Of a stretch of DNA of 64,000 bases, positions 41,736-50,414 are shown piece after piece (position 1 is the first letter of the stretch; each line of letters starts with the position of its first letter). Under the pieces are notes generated by a model, which was given only the letters and a program-made list of their open reading frames with translations, was not told where the DNA came from and did no database searches. The DNA is taken from contig CAWIEX010000014.1 of assembly GCA_963835295.1 (NCBI GenBank), positions 1,178,001-1,242,000 of the forward strand, given 5' to 3'. The translations under genes and the position numbers were made by a program. The DNA comes from JAOPZW01 sp963835295. GTDB taxonomy: Bacteria > Actinomycetota > Thermoleophilia > Solirubrobacterales > Solirubrobacteraceae.

Positions 41736-43040
41736 GTGAAGCCGACGCGCGCGTTTGGCTGGGCCATGGCGCTGGTGCTCGTCGCCGCCGGCCCCGCCGG
41801 CGCCGCGCAGGTCATCGCGCCGCGCGACGTCTCCGCCGCGCTCACGGTCGGTCGCGACGGCCGCGCGTTCGTGGTCAGCCCGAGCGCGCGGCCCGGCTCC
41901 GGGACCCTGCGCGCTGTGCGCCGGCGCTCCGCGTCGCCGGGTGCAGCCTTCGGCGCGTCCCAGCGCCTCATGCGCTCGAGCGGCGACGACCGCGCCGTCG
42001 ATGCCGGCGTCGCCGCCGACGGCGGCGGCCTCGTCGTGGTGCAGAGCCGGCGCAGCGTCCGCGCGATCGCGTTCGACTCCAGGGGGCGGCTCGGCCGCCC
42101 CCAGGCGCTGTCGGCGCCCGGCGCCCGCGCGGACTTCGCCGCGTCGGCCGTCGCCACCAGCGGCGCGGCGGTCGTCGTCTGGTTTCGCCACCGCGACGCG
42201 CGGTGGCGCCTCGAGGCCGCGACGCGCGAGCCGAGAGGCGCTCGGTTCGGGCCGCCCCAGGCGCTCTCCGGCTTCGTGCGCCGCCCGTGCTGCACCAGCG
42301 TGTCCGTCTCGATCGGGGCGCGCGGCGATGCCGCCGCGACATGGACATCGACCGCGCGCCCCGCGGTGTGGGCCGCGTTGCGCGGCGCCAACCGGCGCTT
42401 CGGTGCGTCCCGGCTCCTCGCCCGCGACGCGAGCGACGCGCCCCGAGCCGTCGTCGGCGACGGCGGCGTCGTGGCGCTGACCTACAGCACCCAGCACGTC
42501 CCGCTGCGCGCCGCCGACGGGCTGCAGTTGCGCCGCGCCTCGGCCGCCGCCGCCTTCGGGCCGGCCGAGCACGTCAACCCCGGCGGCGGCGTGACGATCG
42601 CCGGGGCGGCGGTCACGCCCGCGGGCCGCGTGCTGCTCGCCTGGCGCGACGAGGTCCACGGCGCGCGCGTCCACCTCTCCGAGGCGCCACCCGGCCAGCC
42701 GCTCGCGGCAATCGGCGAGCTCGGCGCCGACGTGAGCGCCAAGCCCATCGCCGTGGCGGCCGCTGACGACGGGCGCGCGGTCGTCGCCTGGTCGCAGCGG
42801 GTCTCGGCGCGTCGCGAGCAGGCCTTCGCCGCGCTGCGCCCGCCGCTCGCCATCGCACCGGCGTCCGCCGCCGCGCCGGCCTTCGCCGCAGCGGTCGCCC
42901 TCGGGACGGCGTGGCCGGCCGCCACGATCGGCCTCGCGCGGCTGCTGCCGGGCGCCGGCGCGCTCGTCGCGTGGAACGGCGCACGCTTCGGGCCTCCAGC
43001 GCAGCGCCGCTCCGCCCTGCTGGTCACGCGGCTGGGCTAG
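41736..43040 (+). CDS. secreted protein of unknown function, repeat-like propeller
   Basis: This 434-residue protein starts at a GTG (41736) followed by KPTRAFGWAMALVLVAAGPAGAAQ-type residues, a clear signal peptide with AGAAQ as a likely cleavage point. The mature part has recurring blocks such as AVATSGAAVVVWF, AATWTSTARPAVWAAL, VLLAWRDEVHG and AVVAWSQR, each with a VxxW strand. This suggests a beta-propeller of six or seven blades. No catalytic motif was recognised. Arg and Ala are very frequent. It is divergent from the FAH gene and 31 bases before a BNR-type gene. Confidence 0.72.
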   Translation: MKPTRAFGWAMALVLVAAGPAGAAQVIAPRDVSAALTVGRDGRAFVVSPSARPGSGTLRAVRRRSASPGAAFGASQRLMRSSGDDRAVDAGVAADGGGLVVVQSRRSVRAIAFDSRGRLGRPQALSAPGARADFAASAVATSGAAVVVWFRHRDARWRLEAATREPRGARFGPPQALSGFVRRPCCTSVSVSIGARGDAAATWTSTARPAVWAALRGANRRFGASRLLARDASDAPRAVVGDGGVVALTYSTQHVPLRAADGLQLRRASAAAAFGPAEHVNPGGGVTIAGAAVTPAGRVLLAWRDEVHGARVHLSEAPPGQPLAAIGELGADVSAKPIAVAAADDGRAVVAWSQRVSARREQAFAALRPPLAIAPASAAAPAFAAAVALGTAWPAATIGLARLLPGAGALVAWNGARFGPPAQRRSALLVTRLG

Positions 43041-43071
43041 CGCGATACTGGGCGCTCCCACGATCACGAGG

Positions 43072-44256
43072 ATGGCCATGGCAGTCGATCGCGAGCTCGG
43101 AGCCGGTTCCTGGTCGTACTTCGGCGACGCGCGAGCCATCTCGCACGCCGGCGACACCTTCACGGGCTGGATCTCCACGACCGGCAACGTGTGGGTCGCC
43201 CGTTACACGGCCGACGGCAAGCTCACCAAGCGGGTGATCTTCAAGGGCCTCGGACGCGACGACCACAACAACCCGTCGCTCGTCTTCCGCCACGACGGGC
43301 ACATCATGGTCTTCTTCTCGCCGCACTCGGGGCACCACCTGCCGCCCCCGGGCATCCCCAAGGCGATGCACTACATGGTGTCCCTGAACCCGTACTCGAT
43401 CAACGGCTTCGGGAAGGTCCACACCGTCGACACCAACGTGCCCGGCGGCCTGGGCTACACCTATCCCAACCCGATGCAGCTGCGGGACAAGCTGTGGCTC
43501 TTCTGGCGCGGGGGCGCGTGGAACCCGACCTTCTCCTACACCACCGATGGCCTCCACTGGGTGCCCGCCCGCGAGCTCGTCTACTTCGGCCATGCCCAGC
43601 GCCCCTACACGAAGTACGTCACCGACGGCAAGCGCCAGATCCACGGCATCTTCACCGACGGCCACCCGGAGAACTGGAAGAACAGCCTGCACTACGCGCG
43701 CTACGAGAGCGAGGCGCTCTACGCCATGGACGGGCGCAAGCTCGGGACGCTCAAGGACGTGCCCATCCACACCTCCAAGCTCGACCACATCTACAACTAC
43801 TCAGACGCCGGCGGCCGGGCCTGGGGCCACGACATCGCCCTCACCGCCGACGGCCGGCCGCGCGTCGTCTACACGCGCCGCGTCAACAACCGCGACACCT
43901 TCTGGTACGCCTACCACAACGGCACCAAGTGGCTGAGCCGCAAGATCGTCGAGGCCGGGGCCGGGCGCCCGTCCTTCCACTCGGGCGGCGCCACGCTCGA
44001 CCACGAGGACCCGCGCGTCGTCTACCTCTCGCGCACGATCGGCAACTGGAACCAGGTCGAGCAGTGGTTCACCCCGGACTCGGGACGCACGTGGACGCAC
44101 CGCCAGCTGACCAGCGACCCATCGGGGTACGCCATCCGCCCGGTCACGCCGCGCGGCCTCGGGCAGTCGGCCAACCGGATCCTCTACGTCTGGGGCGACC
44201 AGCGCACGATCGGCTTCACCAACTACACGACGCGCGTCCACGCGCTGGACTTCTAA
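43072..44256 (+). CDS. BNR repeat-containing family protein (BNR_4-like)
   Basis: This 394-residue beta-propeller protein has DDHNNPSLVFRHDGHIMVFF, FWRGGAWNPTFSYTTDGLHW, DGHPENWKNSLHYARYES and HDIALTADGRPRVVYTRR, which match the BNR_4 family linked to polysaccharide lyases or sialidase-like enzymes. No signal peptide is visible at the annotated ATG, unlike many relatives. It may be cytoplasmic or exported by another route. A GAGG ribosome binding site lies just before the start. Confidence 0.82.
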   Translation: MAMAVDRELGAGSWSYFGDARAISHAGDTFTGWISTTGNVWVARYTADGKLTKRVIFKGLGRDDHNNPSLVFRHDGHIMVFFSPHSGHHLPPPGIPKAMHYMVSLNPYSINGFGKVHTVDTNVPGGLGYTYPNPMQLRDKLWLFWRGGAWNPTFSYTTDGLHWVPARELVYFGHAQRPYTKYVTDGKRQIHGIFTDGHPENWKNSLHYARYESEALYAMDGRKLGTLKDVPIHTSKLDHIYNYSDAGGRAWGHDIALTADGRPRVVYTRRVNNRDTFWYAYHNGTKWLSRKIVEAGAGRPSFHSGGATLDHEDPRVVYLSRTIGNWNQVEQWFTPDSGRTWTHRQLTSDPSGYAIRPVTPRGLGQSANRILYVWGDQRTIGFTNYTTRVHALDF

Positions 44257-44262
44257 CCGCGC

Positions 44263-44613
44263 TCAGCCGCTCTTGGCGTCCAGCAGCTGCAGGAGGTCGT
44301 GCGCCGCGAGCTCGATCTCCTTGTGGCGCCACTCGGCGGCGCGGTAATGGCACGCGATCAGGCCCATGCGGTGCAGGCGGCGGAAGTCGCCGTAGACGAA
44401 GGCGTAGCGCGCCTTGGTCTCGTCGTTCGCCCCGTCGGTGAGCCCGAGATGCCAGGAGGAGTACTCGTCCCACGAGTGCGACTCGAGGAACGCGTTCTCG
44501 TCAGGCGCCCGCGGCTGGACCGCGCCCCACTCGCTGTCGAGGACGTACTGGCGGGCGTCGATGAGCTGGCGCGCGCGCTCCACGCCGCGCTCGTTGACCG
44601 AGTAGCTGGCCAT
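44263..44613 (-). CDS. conserved hypothetical protein
   Basis: This 116-residue soluble protein begins MASYSVNERGVERARQLIDA and contains HSWDEYSSWHLGLTDGANDE and KARYAFVYGDFRRLHRMGL. The composition, with conserved Trp, His and Tyr, looks like a real protein family, and I recall similar unnamed proteins in other bacteria. No function is known to me. It is convergent with the BNR gene, 6 bases apart, and stands upstream of the transketolase genes' 3' end on the same strand. Confidence 0.78.
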   Translation of the reverse strand: MASYSVNERGVERARQLIDARQYVLDSEWGAVQPRAPDENAFLESHSWDEYSSWHLGLTDGANDETKARYAFVYGDFRRLHRMGLIACHYRAAEWRHKEIELAAHDLLQLLDAKSG

Positions 44614-44642
44614 CGCATGGATCTTGCCAGGCGCGCGAAGGC

Positions 44643-45512
44643 CTACGTGGCTGTCAACGAGCGCCGGATGCCCGCGGCGTCCAGGCCGTGCGCGGCGCGA
44701 TGGTCGCGGCCCTGGCCGTAGCGGCGCAGCTCGACGTTCGCGACGCCCAGGGAGAGCAGGCGGTGCGAGCGGTCGGCGAGCGCCGCGGCCACCTCGGCCG
44801 CCGACGTGCCCGCCAGGTAGGGCTCGACGAGGACCACGTCGCCGCCATCGGCGACGAGGGCGCGCAGCCCGCCGGCGTCAAAGGGCCGCACGGTGGCCAG
44901 GTAGGCGACGGTCGCGTCGAGGTCGCTGGTCGCCGCCAGCGCCTCGTCGAGCGTCGGCCCGACGGCCACCACGACGGGGGCGCCGGGCGAGCCGCGCCGC
45001 AGCACGGTCAGGCCCTGGGCGGTCACCGGGGCCGCGTTGGACTCCTCGGACATCCGGATGTACACGCGGTCGTCGCCGGCCAGCGCGCCCGCGAACGCCG
45101 CCTCGAGCTCGTCGGGGTGCCCGGGGACGTGGATCGTCCAGCCCGGCAGCGCCGAAAGCAGCGCGACGTCGCCGGGCGCCTGGTGCGTGCGCCCCGACTG
45201 GGCGCCGTCGTAGGACGCGCCGGTGCTGACGAGGACGGCCCCGACGTCCTGGTGGCCCAGGTCGAGCTTGATCTGCTCGTAGGGGCGCTCGACGACGAAG
45301 GGCGCGTAGGAGTGCACGACCGGCCGCAGCCCCTCGAAGGCGAGGCCCGCGGCCACGCCGATCATGAGCTGCTCGCGGATGCCGACGTTGAACACGCGCT
45401 CGTGGCGCGGCAGCTCGGAGACGCCGATCTCGGCGAGGACGATCGCCGTGCGCGGGTCGTCGTCGAGCGCGCGCGTGGCGAGCTCGTAGAAGCGCTTTCG
45501 CATCGTGGTCAT
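44643..45512 (-). CDS. transketolase, C-terminal subunit
   Basis: This 289-residue protein contains the pyrimidine-binding and C-terminal domains of transketolase. The catalytic Glu is in RVFNVGIREQLMIGVAAGL, and the C-terminal domain begins after APVTAQGLTVLRRG. With the N-terminal subunit gene it makes an archaeal-type split transketolase (or a related 1-deoxyxylulose/hydroxyketone synthase). The ATG at 45512 overlaps the upstream stop; a second ATG at 45503 is possible. Confidence 0.88.
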   Translation of the reverse strand: MTTMRKRFYELATRALDDDPRTAIVLAEIGVSELPRHERVFNVGIREQLMIGVAAGLAFEGLRPVVHSYAPFVVERPYEQIKLDLGHQDVGAVLVSTGASYDGAQSGRTHQAPGDVALLSALPGWTIHVPGHPDELEAAFAGALAGDDRVYIRMSEESNAAPVTAQGLTVLRRGSPGAPVVVAVGPTLDEALAATSDLDATVAYLATVRPFDAGGLRALVADGGDVVLVEPYLAGTSAAEVAAALADRSHRLLSLGVANVELRRYGQGRDHRAAHGLDAAGIRRSLTAT

Positions 45513-46192
45513 CGCTCCACCTCCGCGACGACCGCGTGCGGCCGCTCGCCGATCGTCGCCAGCGCCCGCTCGAGCGCATCGTGGTCGCGGCCGTCGACGG
45601 TGACCGCGCTCCAGCCCTCGAGCTCGAAGCGCGCCGCGATCCCGCCCGGCCAGTGATAGGTCGAGGAGCGGTTGTCGACCACGATCGCGGTCAGGCGGCC
45701 GAGGCCGAGCCGGCCGGCGAGCTGCACCGCCTCCCAGTTGCTGCCCTCGTCGAGCTCGGCGTCGCCGACGAGGCAGAACACGCGCGCGCGCTGGCGCCCG
45801 CGCGCCTGCGAGCCCAGGGTCGTGCCCACCGCGATGGGCAGGCCGTGCCCGAGCGACCCGCTCGAGATCTCCACGCCCGGGATGAGCAGGTGGTCGGGGT
45901 GGTAGCCCAGCGGCGAGTCGAAGGCCCCGAAGCCGGCCAGGCGGTCGACGTCGACGAAGCCCTTGGCGGCCAGGACGGCGTAGTAGGCGGCGGGGCCGTG
46001 GCCCTTGGAGAGCAGGAAGCGGTCGCGCTCGGGATCGTCGGTCGCCCGTGGATCCAGGCGCAGGACGCGGTCGTAGAGGACCCACAGCACGTCGAGCGTG
46101 GAGAGCGCGCTGCGGTCGTGCTTCTCGTCGCCGGTCAGCTCGGTCAGCAGGCCCGGCAGGTCGTCGTAGTCGAGGGTCGTGGTAGCAGCCAT
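45509..46192 (-). CDS. transketolase, N-terminal subunit
   Basis: This 227-residue thiamine diphosphate-binding half has LSKGHGPAAYYAVLAAKG, the SGSLGHGLPIAVG loop and the cofactor motif GDAELDEGSNWEAVQLAG ending near VDN. I chose the ATG at 46192 over the TTG at 46213 because a TACGGT box lies 6 bases before it. It is divergent from soxR, and the shared 40-base gap holds a SoxR-box-like palindrome, so the pair may be redox-regulated. Confidence 0.88.
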   Translation of the reverse strand: MAATTTLDYDDLPGLLTELTGDEKHDRSALSTLDVLWVLYDRVLRLDPRATDDPERDRFLLSKGHGPAAYYAVLAAKGFVDVDRLAGFGAFDSPLGYHPDHLLIPGVEISSGSLGHGLPIAVGTTLGSQARGRQRARVFCLVGDAELDEGSNWEAVQLAGRLGLGRLTAIVVDNRSSTYHWPGGIAARFELEGWSAVTVDGRDHDALERALATIGERPHAVVAEVER

Positions 46193-46198
46193 TGCCCC

Positions 46199-46204
46199 AC
46201 CGTA
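46199..46204 (-). promoter_or_regulatory. -10-like box for transketolase genes
   Basis: TACGGT on the minus strand ends 6 bases before the ATG at 46192. The SoxR-box-like palindrome begins 3 bases upstream. Confidence 0.35.
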
Positions 46205-46206
46205 AG

Positions 46207-46226
46207 ACCTCAACTATGGTTCAAGT
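46207..46226. promoter_or_regulatory. SoxR-box-like operator
   Basis: acctcaac, tatg, gttcaagt: the half-sites match as inverse repeats at 6 of 8 positions and resemble the known SoxR operator CCTCAAG..CTTGAGG. It lies in the 39-base gap between soxR and the transketolase genes and overlaps TATGGT, a possible -10 of soxR. Confidence 0.5.
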
Positions 46227-46231
46227 CAAGG

Positions 46232-46678
46232 GTGGCCCGCGAATTGACCATCGGAGAGCTCTCGGCGCGCAGTGGCGTGTCGCAGTCCGCGCTGCGCTTC
46301 TACGAGCGCAAGGGCCTCATCTCCGCCGAGCGCAGCAGCGGCAACCAGCGCCGCTATCCGGCCTTCGCCCTGCGCCGGGTCGCCGTCGTGCAGGCGGGGC
46401 GGACGGCCGGCATCCCGCTCGAGCGCATCCGCGCCGCGCTCGACACCCTGCCCGAGGACCGGCCGCCGACCAAGCGCGACTGGGAGCGGCTCTCGCGCAG
46501 CTGGCGCGCCGAGCTCGACCTGCGCATCGCGACGCTCGAGGGCATCCGCGGGCGCCTGACGGGCTGCATCGGCTGCGGCTGCCTGTCGCTGCGCCGCTGC
46601 GCGTTGCTCAACCCCGGCGACGAGGCGGCCCAGGACGGCCCCGGCGCGCGCTACCTGGTGAAGTCAAGGACGCCATGA
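46232..46678 (+). CDS. soxR: SoxR-type MerR regulator with 2Fe-2S cluster
   Basis: This 148-residue MerR protein has the winged helix (LTIGELSARSGVSQSALRFY, RRYPAFALRRVAVVQAGR) and a C-terminal 2Fe-2S motif CIGCGCLSLRRC (Cys112, 115, 117, 123), which is the SoxR signature. SoxR is activated by redox-cycling compounds. I used the GTG at 46232. The C-terminus overlaps the acetyltransferase gene (ATGA). Targets may include itself and the divergent transketolase genes. Confidence 0.92.
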   Translation: MARELTIGELSARSGVSQSALRFYERKGLISAERSSGNQRRYPAFALRRVAVVQAGRTAGIPLERIRAALDTLPEDRPPTKRDWERLSRSWRAELDLRIATLEGIRGRLTGCIGCGCLSLRRCALLNPGDEAAQDGPGARYLVKSRTP

Positions 46679-47433
46679 GCGCCCCGGACAGCGACATCGA
46701 GGCCCGCGCTCGGGCCTGGCGCCACGGCGCGCACGCCGCCGTGTGCGACGTCATCGAGCCATGGGCCCACGGGACCGTCGTGCGGGCCACGCGCCATCCG
46801 ACGTATTACGACTTCAACCTCGTGCGCGTCGAGGAGGACACGGCGATGAGCCTCGAGGCCCTCGTCGCCGTCGCCGACGACGCGCTGGCCGGGCTCGAGC
46901 ACCGCCGCTTCGACTTCGAGGTCGTGGCGGTCGCCGACGCGCTGCGCCCCGGCTTCGAGGCCCTCGGCTGGAAGACCATGCGCCTGCTGTGGATGCGCCA
47001 CGAGTCCCCGCCGCCGCCGGGGCCGGACATCGCGGTCCGCGAGGTGCCCTACGACGCGGTGCAGGAGCTGCGGCTGGCCTGGTACGGCGAGGACTTCCCC
47101 GACGAGAGCGCCATCGCCTATTTCGAGCACGCGCGCGAGGTCGCGATGAGCCGCGACGTCCGCATCCTCGCCGTCCACGACGACGACCGGCCGATCGCCT
47201 TCGCGCAGCTCGAGCGCGCCGGCGACTCGGCGGAGATCACCCAGGTCTTCGTCCATCCCGACTACCGCGGCGCCGGGCGCGGCACGGCGATGACGCGCGC
47301 GGCCATCGAGGCGGCCGGCGACGTGCGCGACCTGTGGATCGCCGCGGACGACGAGGACCGCCCCAAGGAGCTCTACGCGCGCCTGGGCTTCCGCCCGGCC
47401 TGGACCGTGATGGAGGTCACGCGGTGGCCATGA
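46675..47433 (+). CDS. GNAT-family N-acetyltransferase
   Basis: This 252-residue protein has an N-terminal domain related to GNAT-like folds (YYDFNLVRVEEDTAMSLEAL) and a C-terminal acetyltransferase with the acetyl-CoA loop VFVHPDYRGAGRGTAMTRAA and LYARLGFRPAW. It is translationally coupled to soxR. Substrate unknown; resistance to a toxic small molecule would fit the SoxR context, but this is only inference. Confidence 0.87.
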   Translation: MSAPDSDIEARARAWRHGAHAAVCDVIEPWAHGTVVRATRHPTYYDFNLVRVEEDTAMSLEALVAVADDALAGLEHRRFDFEVVAVADALRPGFEALGWKTMRLLWMRHESPPPPGPDIAVREVPYDAVQELRLAWYGEDFPDESAIAYFEHAREVAMSRDVRILAVHDDDRPIAFAQLERAGDSAEITQVFVHPDYRGAGRGTAMTRAAIEAAGDVRDLWIAADDEDRPKELYARLGFRPAWTVMEVTRWP

Positions 47434-47457
47434 GCGCCAGCGCCCCCACCTCTCGCC

Positions 47458-48189
47458 TCAGGCCGCCGTCAGGCCTCCGTCGATGACCAGGCCCGTCCCC
47501 GTGACGAAGGCGGCCGCATCGGAGGCGAGGTAGAGCACGGCCTGGGCGACCTCCTCGGTGGTGCCGAGGCGGCCCATCGGCTGGCGGGCGCGCAGCGCGT
47601 CGAGCGACTCGCCGACCTCCTCGACCAGGCGCCGCACCCACGGCGAGTCGACCGTGCCCGGGCACACGGCGTTGACGCGCACCCCCTGGCCGACGTGGTC
47701 GATGGCCATCGCGCGCGTGAGGGCGATGACCGCGCCCTTCGACGCGCAGTAGGCGGCGCGGTTGGGCAGGCCCACGAGACCAGCGACCGAGGCGATGTTG
47801 ACGATCGCCCCTCCCCCGCGCTGCACCATCCCCGGGATCGCGTGCTTGCAGCACAGGAACGTCCCGCGGGCGTTGACCGCGAAGACGTTCTCCCACACCT
47901 CGAGCGGCGTCTCGGGCGCGCTCGTCGTCGAGCCCACGCCGGCCACGTTGACCAGGACGTCGAGGTCGTCCATCGCCCCGGCCACCGCGTCCTCGTCGCG
48001 GACGTCGAGCGCCAGCGCCCGCGCCCGTGCGCCGAGCTCGCCGGCCAGCGCCTCCGCGTGCTCGCCGGCCGCATCGGCCAGCACCACGTCGGCGCCCTCG
48101 GCGTGCAGGGCGCGCGCGGTCGCCTCGCCGATCCCCGACCCGGCGCCGGTGACGAGCGCGCTGCGCCCCTCGAAGCGAGCGTCGGCCAT
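47458..48189 (-). CDS. SDR-family oxidoreductase
   Basis: This 243-residue classical SDR has VTGAGSGIGEATAR, an Asp-rich NAD site (LADAAGEH), NVAG in place of NNAG, NIASVAGLVG and YCASKGA. It starts 1 base into the stop of the Gfo/Idh gene and ends convergent with the acetyltransferase gene. It forms a three-gene unit with the Gfo/Idh and TIM-barrel genes, typical of sugar or cyclitol oxidation. Confidence 0.88.
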   Translation of the reverse strand: MADARFEGRSALVTGAGSGIGEATARALHAEGADVVLADAAGEHAEALAGELGARARALALDVRDEDAVAGAMDDLDVLVNVAGVGSTTSAPETPLEVWENVFAVNARGTFLCCKHAIPGMVQRGGGAIVNIASVAGLVGLPNRAAYCASKGAVIALTRAMAIDHVGQGVRVNAVCPGTVDSPWVRRLVEEVGESLDALRARQPMGRLGTTEEVAQAVLYLASDAAAFVTGTGLVIDGGLTAA

Positions 48190-49343
48190 CAGTCGCGGTA
48201 GGAGACGGTCTCGCGCGTGCCCGACTGCCCCGAGCGCACGATCGCGTCGCACACCTCGGCGGCGCGGTAGCCGTCCTCGAGCGTGGCGCCGTGCGGGGCG
48301 ACGTCGCCGTCGTCGCGGATCGCCGTGAGCAGGTGGTGCAGCTCGTGCACGAAGGTGTGCTCCCAGCCGATGATGTGCCCGGGCGGCCACCAGTACTCCC
48401 AGAAGGGGTGCTCGGCCTCGCTGACGAGCACGGTCCGGAAGCCCTGGACCGACGCGCCCGGCGTCGAGCCCTCGAGGTGGACCTGCAGCTCGTTGAGGCG
48501 CTCGAGGTCGAAGGCGATCGAGCCCTTGCTGCCGTTGACCTCCCAGCGGAAGGCGTTCTTGCGCCCGGTGGCGAAGCGCGTCGCCTCGATCGTCCCCACC
48601 GCGCCGCCGGCGAAGGCCACCGCCGCCTCGAAGGCGTCGTCGACCTCGCGCCCGGGCTGGAAGGTCGCGGTGAGGGCGGACACCGCGTCGATCTCGCCGA
48701 CCAGGTAGCGGGCCAGGTCGATCACGTGCGCGCCGAGGTCGCCCAGCGCTCCCGACCCTGCGGCATCCTTGTCGAAGCGCCAGACCGCCTCGGTCGTGGT
48801 GCCCCAGTCCTGCAGGTAGGAGCCCCGGAAGTGGTGGATCTCGCCGATCTCGCCGGCCTCGATGAGCTGGCGGGCCAGGCGCACGGCGGGGACGAAGCGG
48901 TAGTTGAAGGCGCACATGTGCTTGACGCCCGCCGCCTGGACGCGCTGCCAGGTCTCGTAGCTCTCGTCGGCGTCGCGCCCCAGCGGCTTCTCGCAGATGA
49001 CGTGCTTGCCCGCCTGCGCGGCGGCGATCGTCGGCTCGGCGTGGAGGTTGTTGGGCCCCGAGTTGTCGAACAGGCCGATGCGCTCGTCGTCGAGCAGCGC
49101 GTGCCAGTCGGTCACATGGCCGGCGAAGCCGTAGCGTCGCGCAGCCTCGGCCACGGCCTCCTCGTTGCGCCCGGCGATGGCCACCAGGTCGGGCATGAGG
49201 GGCGGCGGCCAGGTCATGTAGGACAGCGTGCGGTACGCGTTGGCGTGCGCCTTGCCCATGAAGGCGTAGCCGAGCATGCCCACGCCGATGGTCGGCACGT
49301 CGCCCGCGCCGCGGGCGTCGCCCTGCGTGTGGAAGGCGCTCAT
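48189..49343 (-). CDS. Gfo/Idh/MocA-family oxidoreductase
   Basis: This 384-residue protein has the NAD(P)-binding loop VGMLGYAFMGKAHANAYR, the signature EKPLG and the Lys/His active-site region GDLGAHVIDLARYL. Members oxidise sugars, inositols or their acids. It has overlapping stop/start junctions with both the TIM-barrel gene before it and the SDR gene after it. The C-terminal domain is larger than in IolG, as in many dehydrogenases of glycoside breakdown. Confidence 0.9.
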   Translation of the reverse strand: MSAFHTQGDARGAGDVPTIGVGMLGYAFMGKAHANAYRTLSYMTWPPPLMPDLVAIAGRNEEAVAEAARRYGFAGHVTDWHALLDDERIGLFDNSGPNNLHAEPTIAAAQAGKHVICEKPLGRDADESYETWQRVQAAGVKHMCAFNYRFVPAVRLARQLIEAGEIGEIHHFRGSYLQDWGTTTEAVWRFDKDAAGSGALGDLGAHVIDLARYLVGEIDAVSALTATFQPGREVDDAFEAAVAFAGGAVGTIEATRFATGRKNAFRWEVNGSKGSIAFDLERLNELQVHLEGSTPGASVQGFRTVLVSEAEHPFWEYWWPPGHIIGWEHTFVHELHHLLTAIRDDGDVAPHGATLEDGYRAAEVCDAIVRSGQSGTRETVSYRD

Positions 49344-50341
49344 TCGGAGCCCTGGAAGGCCGCGTCGAAGGCCACCGACGAGGGCGAGAAATCGGTCTGG
49401 CGCAGGAAGCTGACGGCGTCCGTCGCGCCCCATTCGCGGTCCATGCCCGAGTCCTCCCACTCGACCGACAGCGGGCCGTCGTAGCCGATGCGGTTGAGCA
49501 CGCGGAAGAGCGCCTCGAAGTCGACGTCGCCGTGCCCCGGAGAGACGAAGGTCCAGCCGCGGTCGGCCTCGCCGAAGTCGATGTGCGAGCCGAGGATCGA
49601 GCGCCGGCCGTCGAGCATGACCTGCGAGTCCTTGACGTGGACGTGGTAGATGCGGTCGGCGAACTCCGTCGCGAAGGCCGCCGGGTCCAGGAACTGCGGG
49701 ATGAAGTGGCTCGGGTCGAGGTTGATCCCGAAGCCCTCGCGGCGGTCGATGGCCGCCAGCGCCTTGCGCGTGGTCACGAAGTCGTAGGCGATCTCGGTCG
49801 GGTGGACCTCGAGCGCGAAGCGCACGCCCTCGGCGTCGAAGACGTCGATGATCGGCCCCCAGCGCTCGGCGAAGTCCTCGTAGCCGCGCCGCACCTGCGC
49901 CCAGTCGTTGGGCGGGAAGGAGTACAGCTGATGCCAGATGGCCGAGCCGGTGAAGCCGGTGACCAGCGGGACGCCGAGCGCCGCGGCGGCGCGCGCGGTG
50001 TCCTTCATCCGCTCGGCGGCGCGCGTGCGCACGCCCTCGGGATCGCCGTCGCCCCAGACCTCGGGCGGCAGGACACCCTTGTGGCGCGCGTCGATGGGAT
50101 CGCACACCGCCTGGCCGACGAGGTGCGCGCCGATCGACCAGCACCCCAGGCCGTGGCGCTCGAGCAGCTCGCGCCGGCCGGCGGCGTAGCCGGGCTCGGT
50201 CACGGCCCGGTCGACCTCGAAGTGGTCGCCCCAGCACGCGAGCTCGAGCCCCTCGAAGCCGAACGAGGCCGCCTTGCCCGCGAGGTCGTCCAGGCTGAGG
50301 TCGGCCCACTGGCCGGTGAAGAGCGTGATCGGTCTGGCCAT
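49340..50341 (-). CDS. sugar phosphate isomerase/epimerase-like TIM-barrel protein
   Basis: This 333-residue protein of the xylose isomerase-like TIM-barrel superfamily has FEGLELACWGDHFEVDRAV, FALEVHPTEIAYDF, GINLDPSHFIPQFLDP, and HVKDSQVMLDG, with metal ligands Glu, Asp, His and Glu. It starts with a GGGAGGAACG ribosome binding site and a TAGAGT box at 50374-50379. The ATTATCGATC site at 50404 lies upstream. It leads the sugar or polyol unit. Confidence 0.88.
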   Translation of the reverse strand: MARPITLFTGQWADLSLDDLAGKAASFGFEGLELACWGDHFEVDRAVTEPGYAAGRRELLERHGLGCWSIGAHLVGQAVCDPIDARHKGVLPPEVWGDGDPEGVRTRAAERMKDTARAAAALGVPLVTGFTGSAIWHQLYSFPPNDWAQVRRGYEDFAERWGPIIDVFDAEGVRFALEVHPTEIAYDFVTTRKALAAIDRREGFGINLDPSHFIPQFLDPAAFATEFADRIYHVHVKDSQVMLDGRRSILGSHIDFGEADRGWTFVSPGHGDVDFEALFRVLNRIGYDGPLSVEWEDSGMDREWGATDAVSFLRQTDFSPSSVAFDAAFQGSE

Positions 50342-50403
50342 CGTTCCTCCCGCGTCGGGTGCTCGCGCCGGGCACTCTAGTTCGCCCCGGGCACCACGCG
50401 AGG

Positions 50404-50413
50404 ATTATCGATC
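50404..50413. promoter_or_regulatory. TTATCGAT operator-like site
   Basis: attatcgatc lies upstream of the TAGAGT box for the TIM-barrel gene and also just past the end of the 80-residue membrane protein gene. It is the fourth TTATCGAT-like site in the window. Confidence 0.3.
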
Positions 50414-50414
50414 G

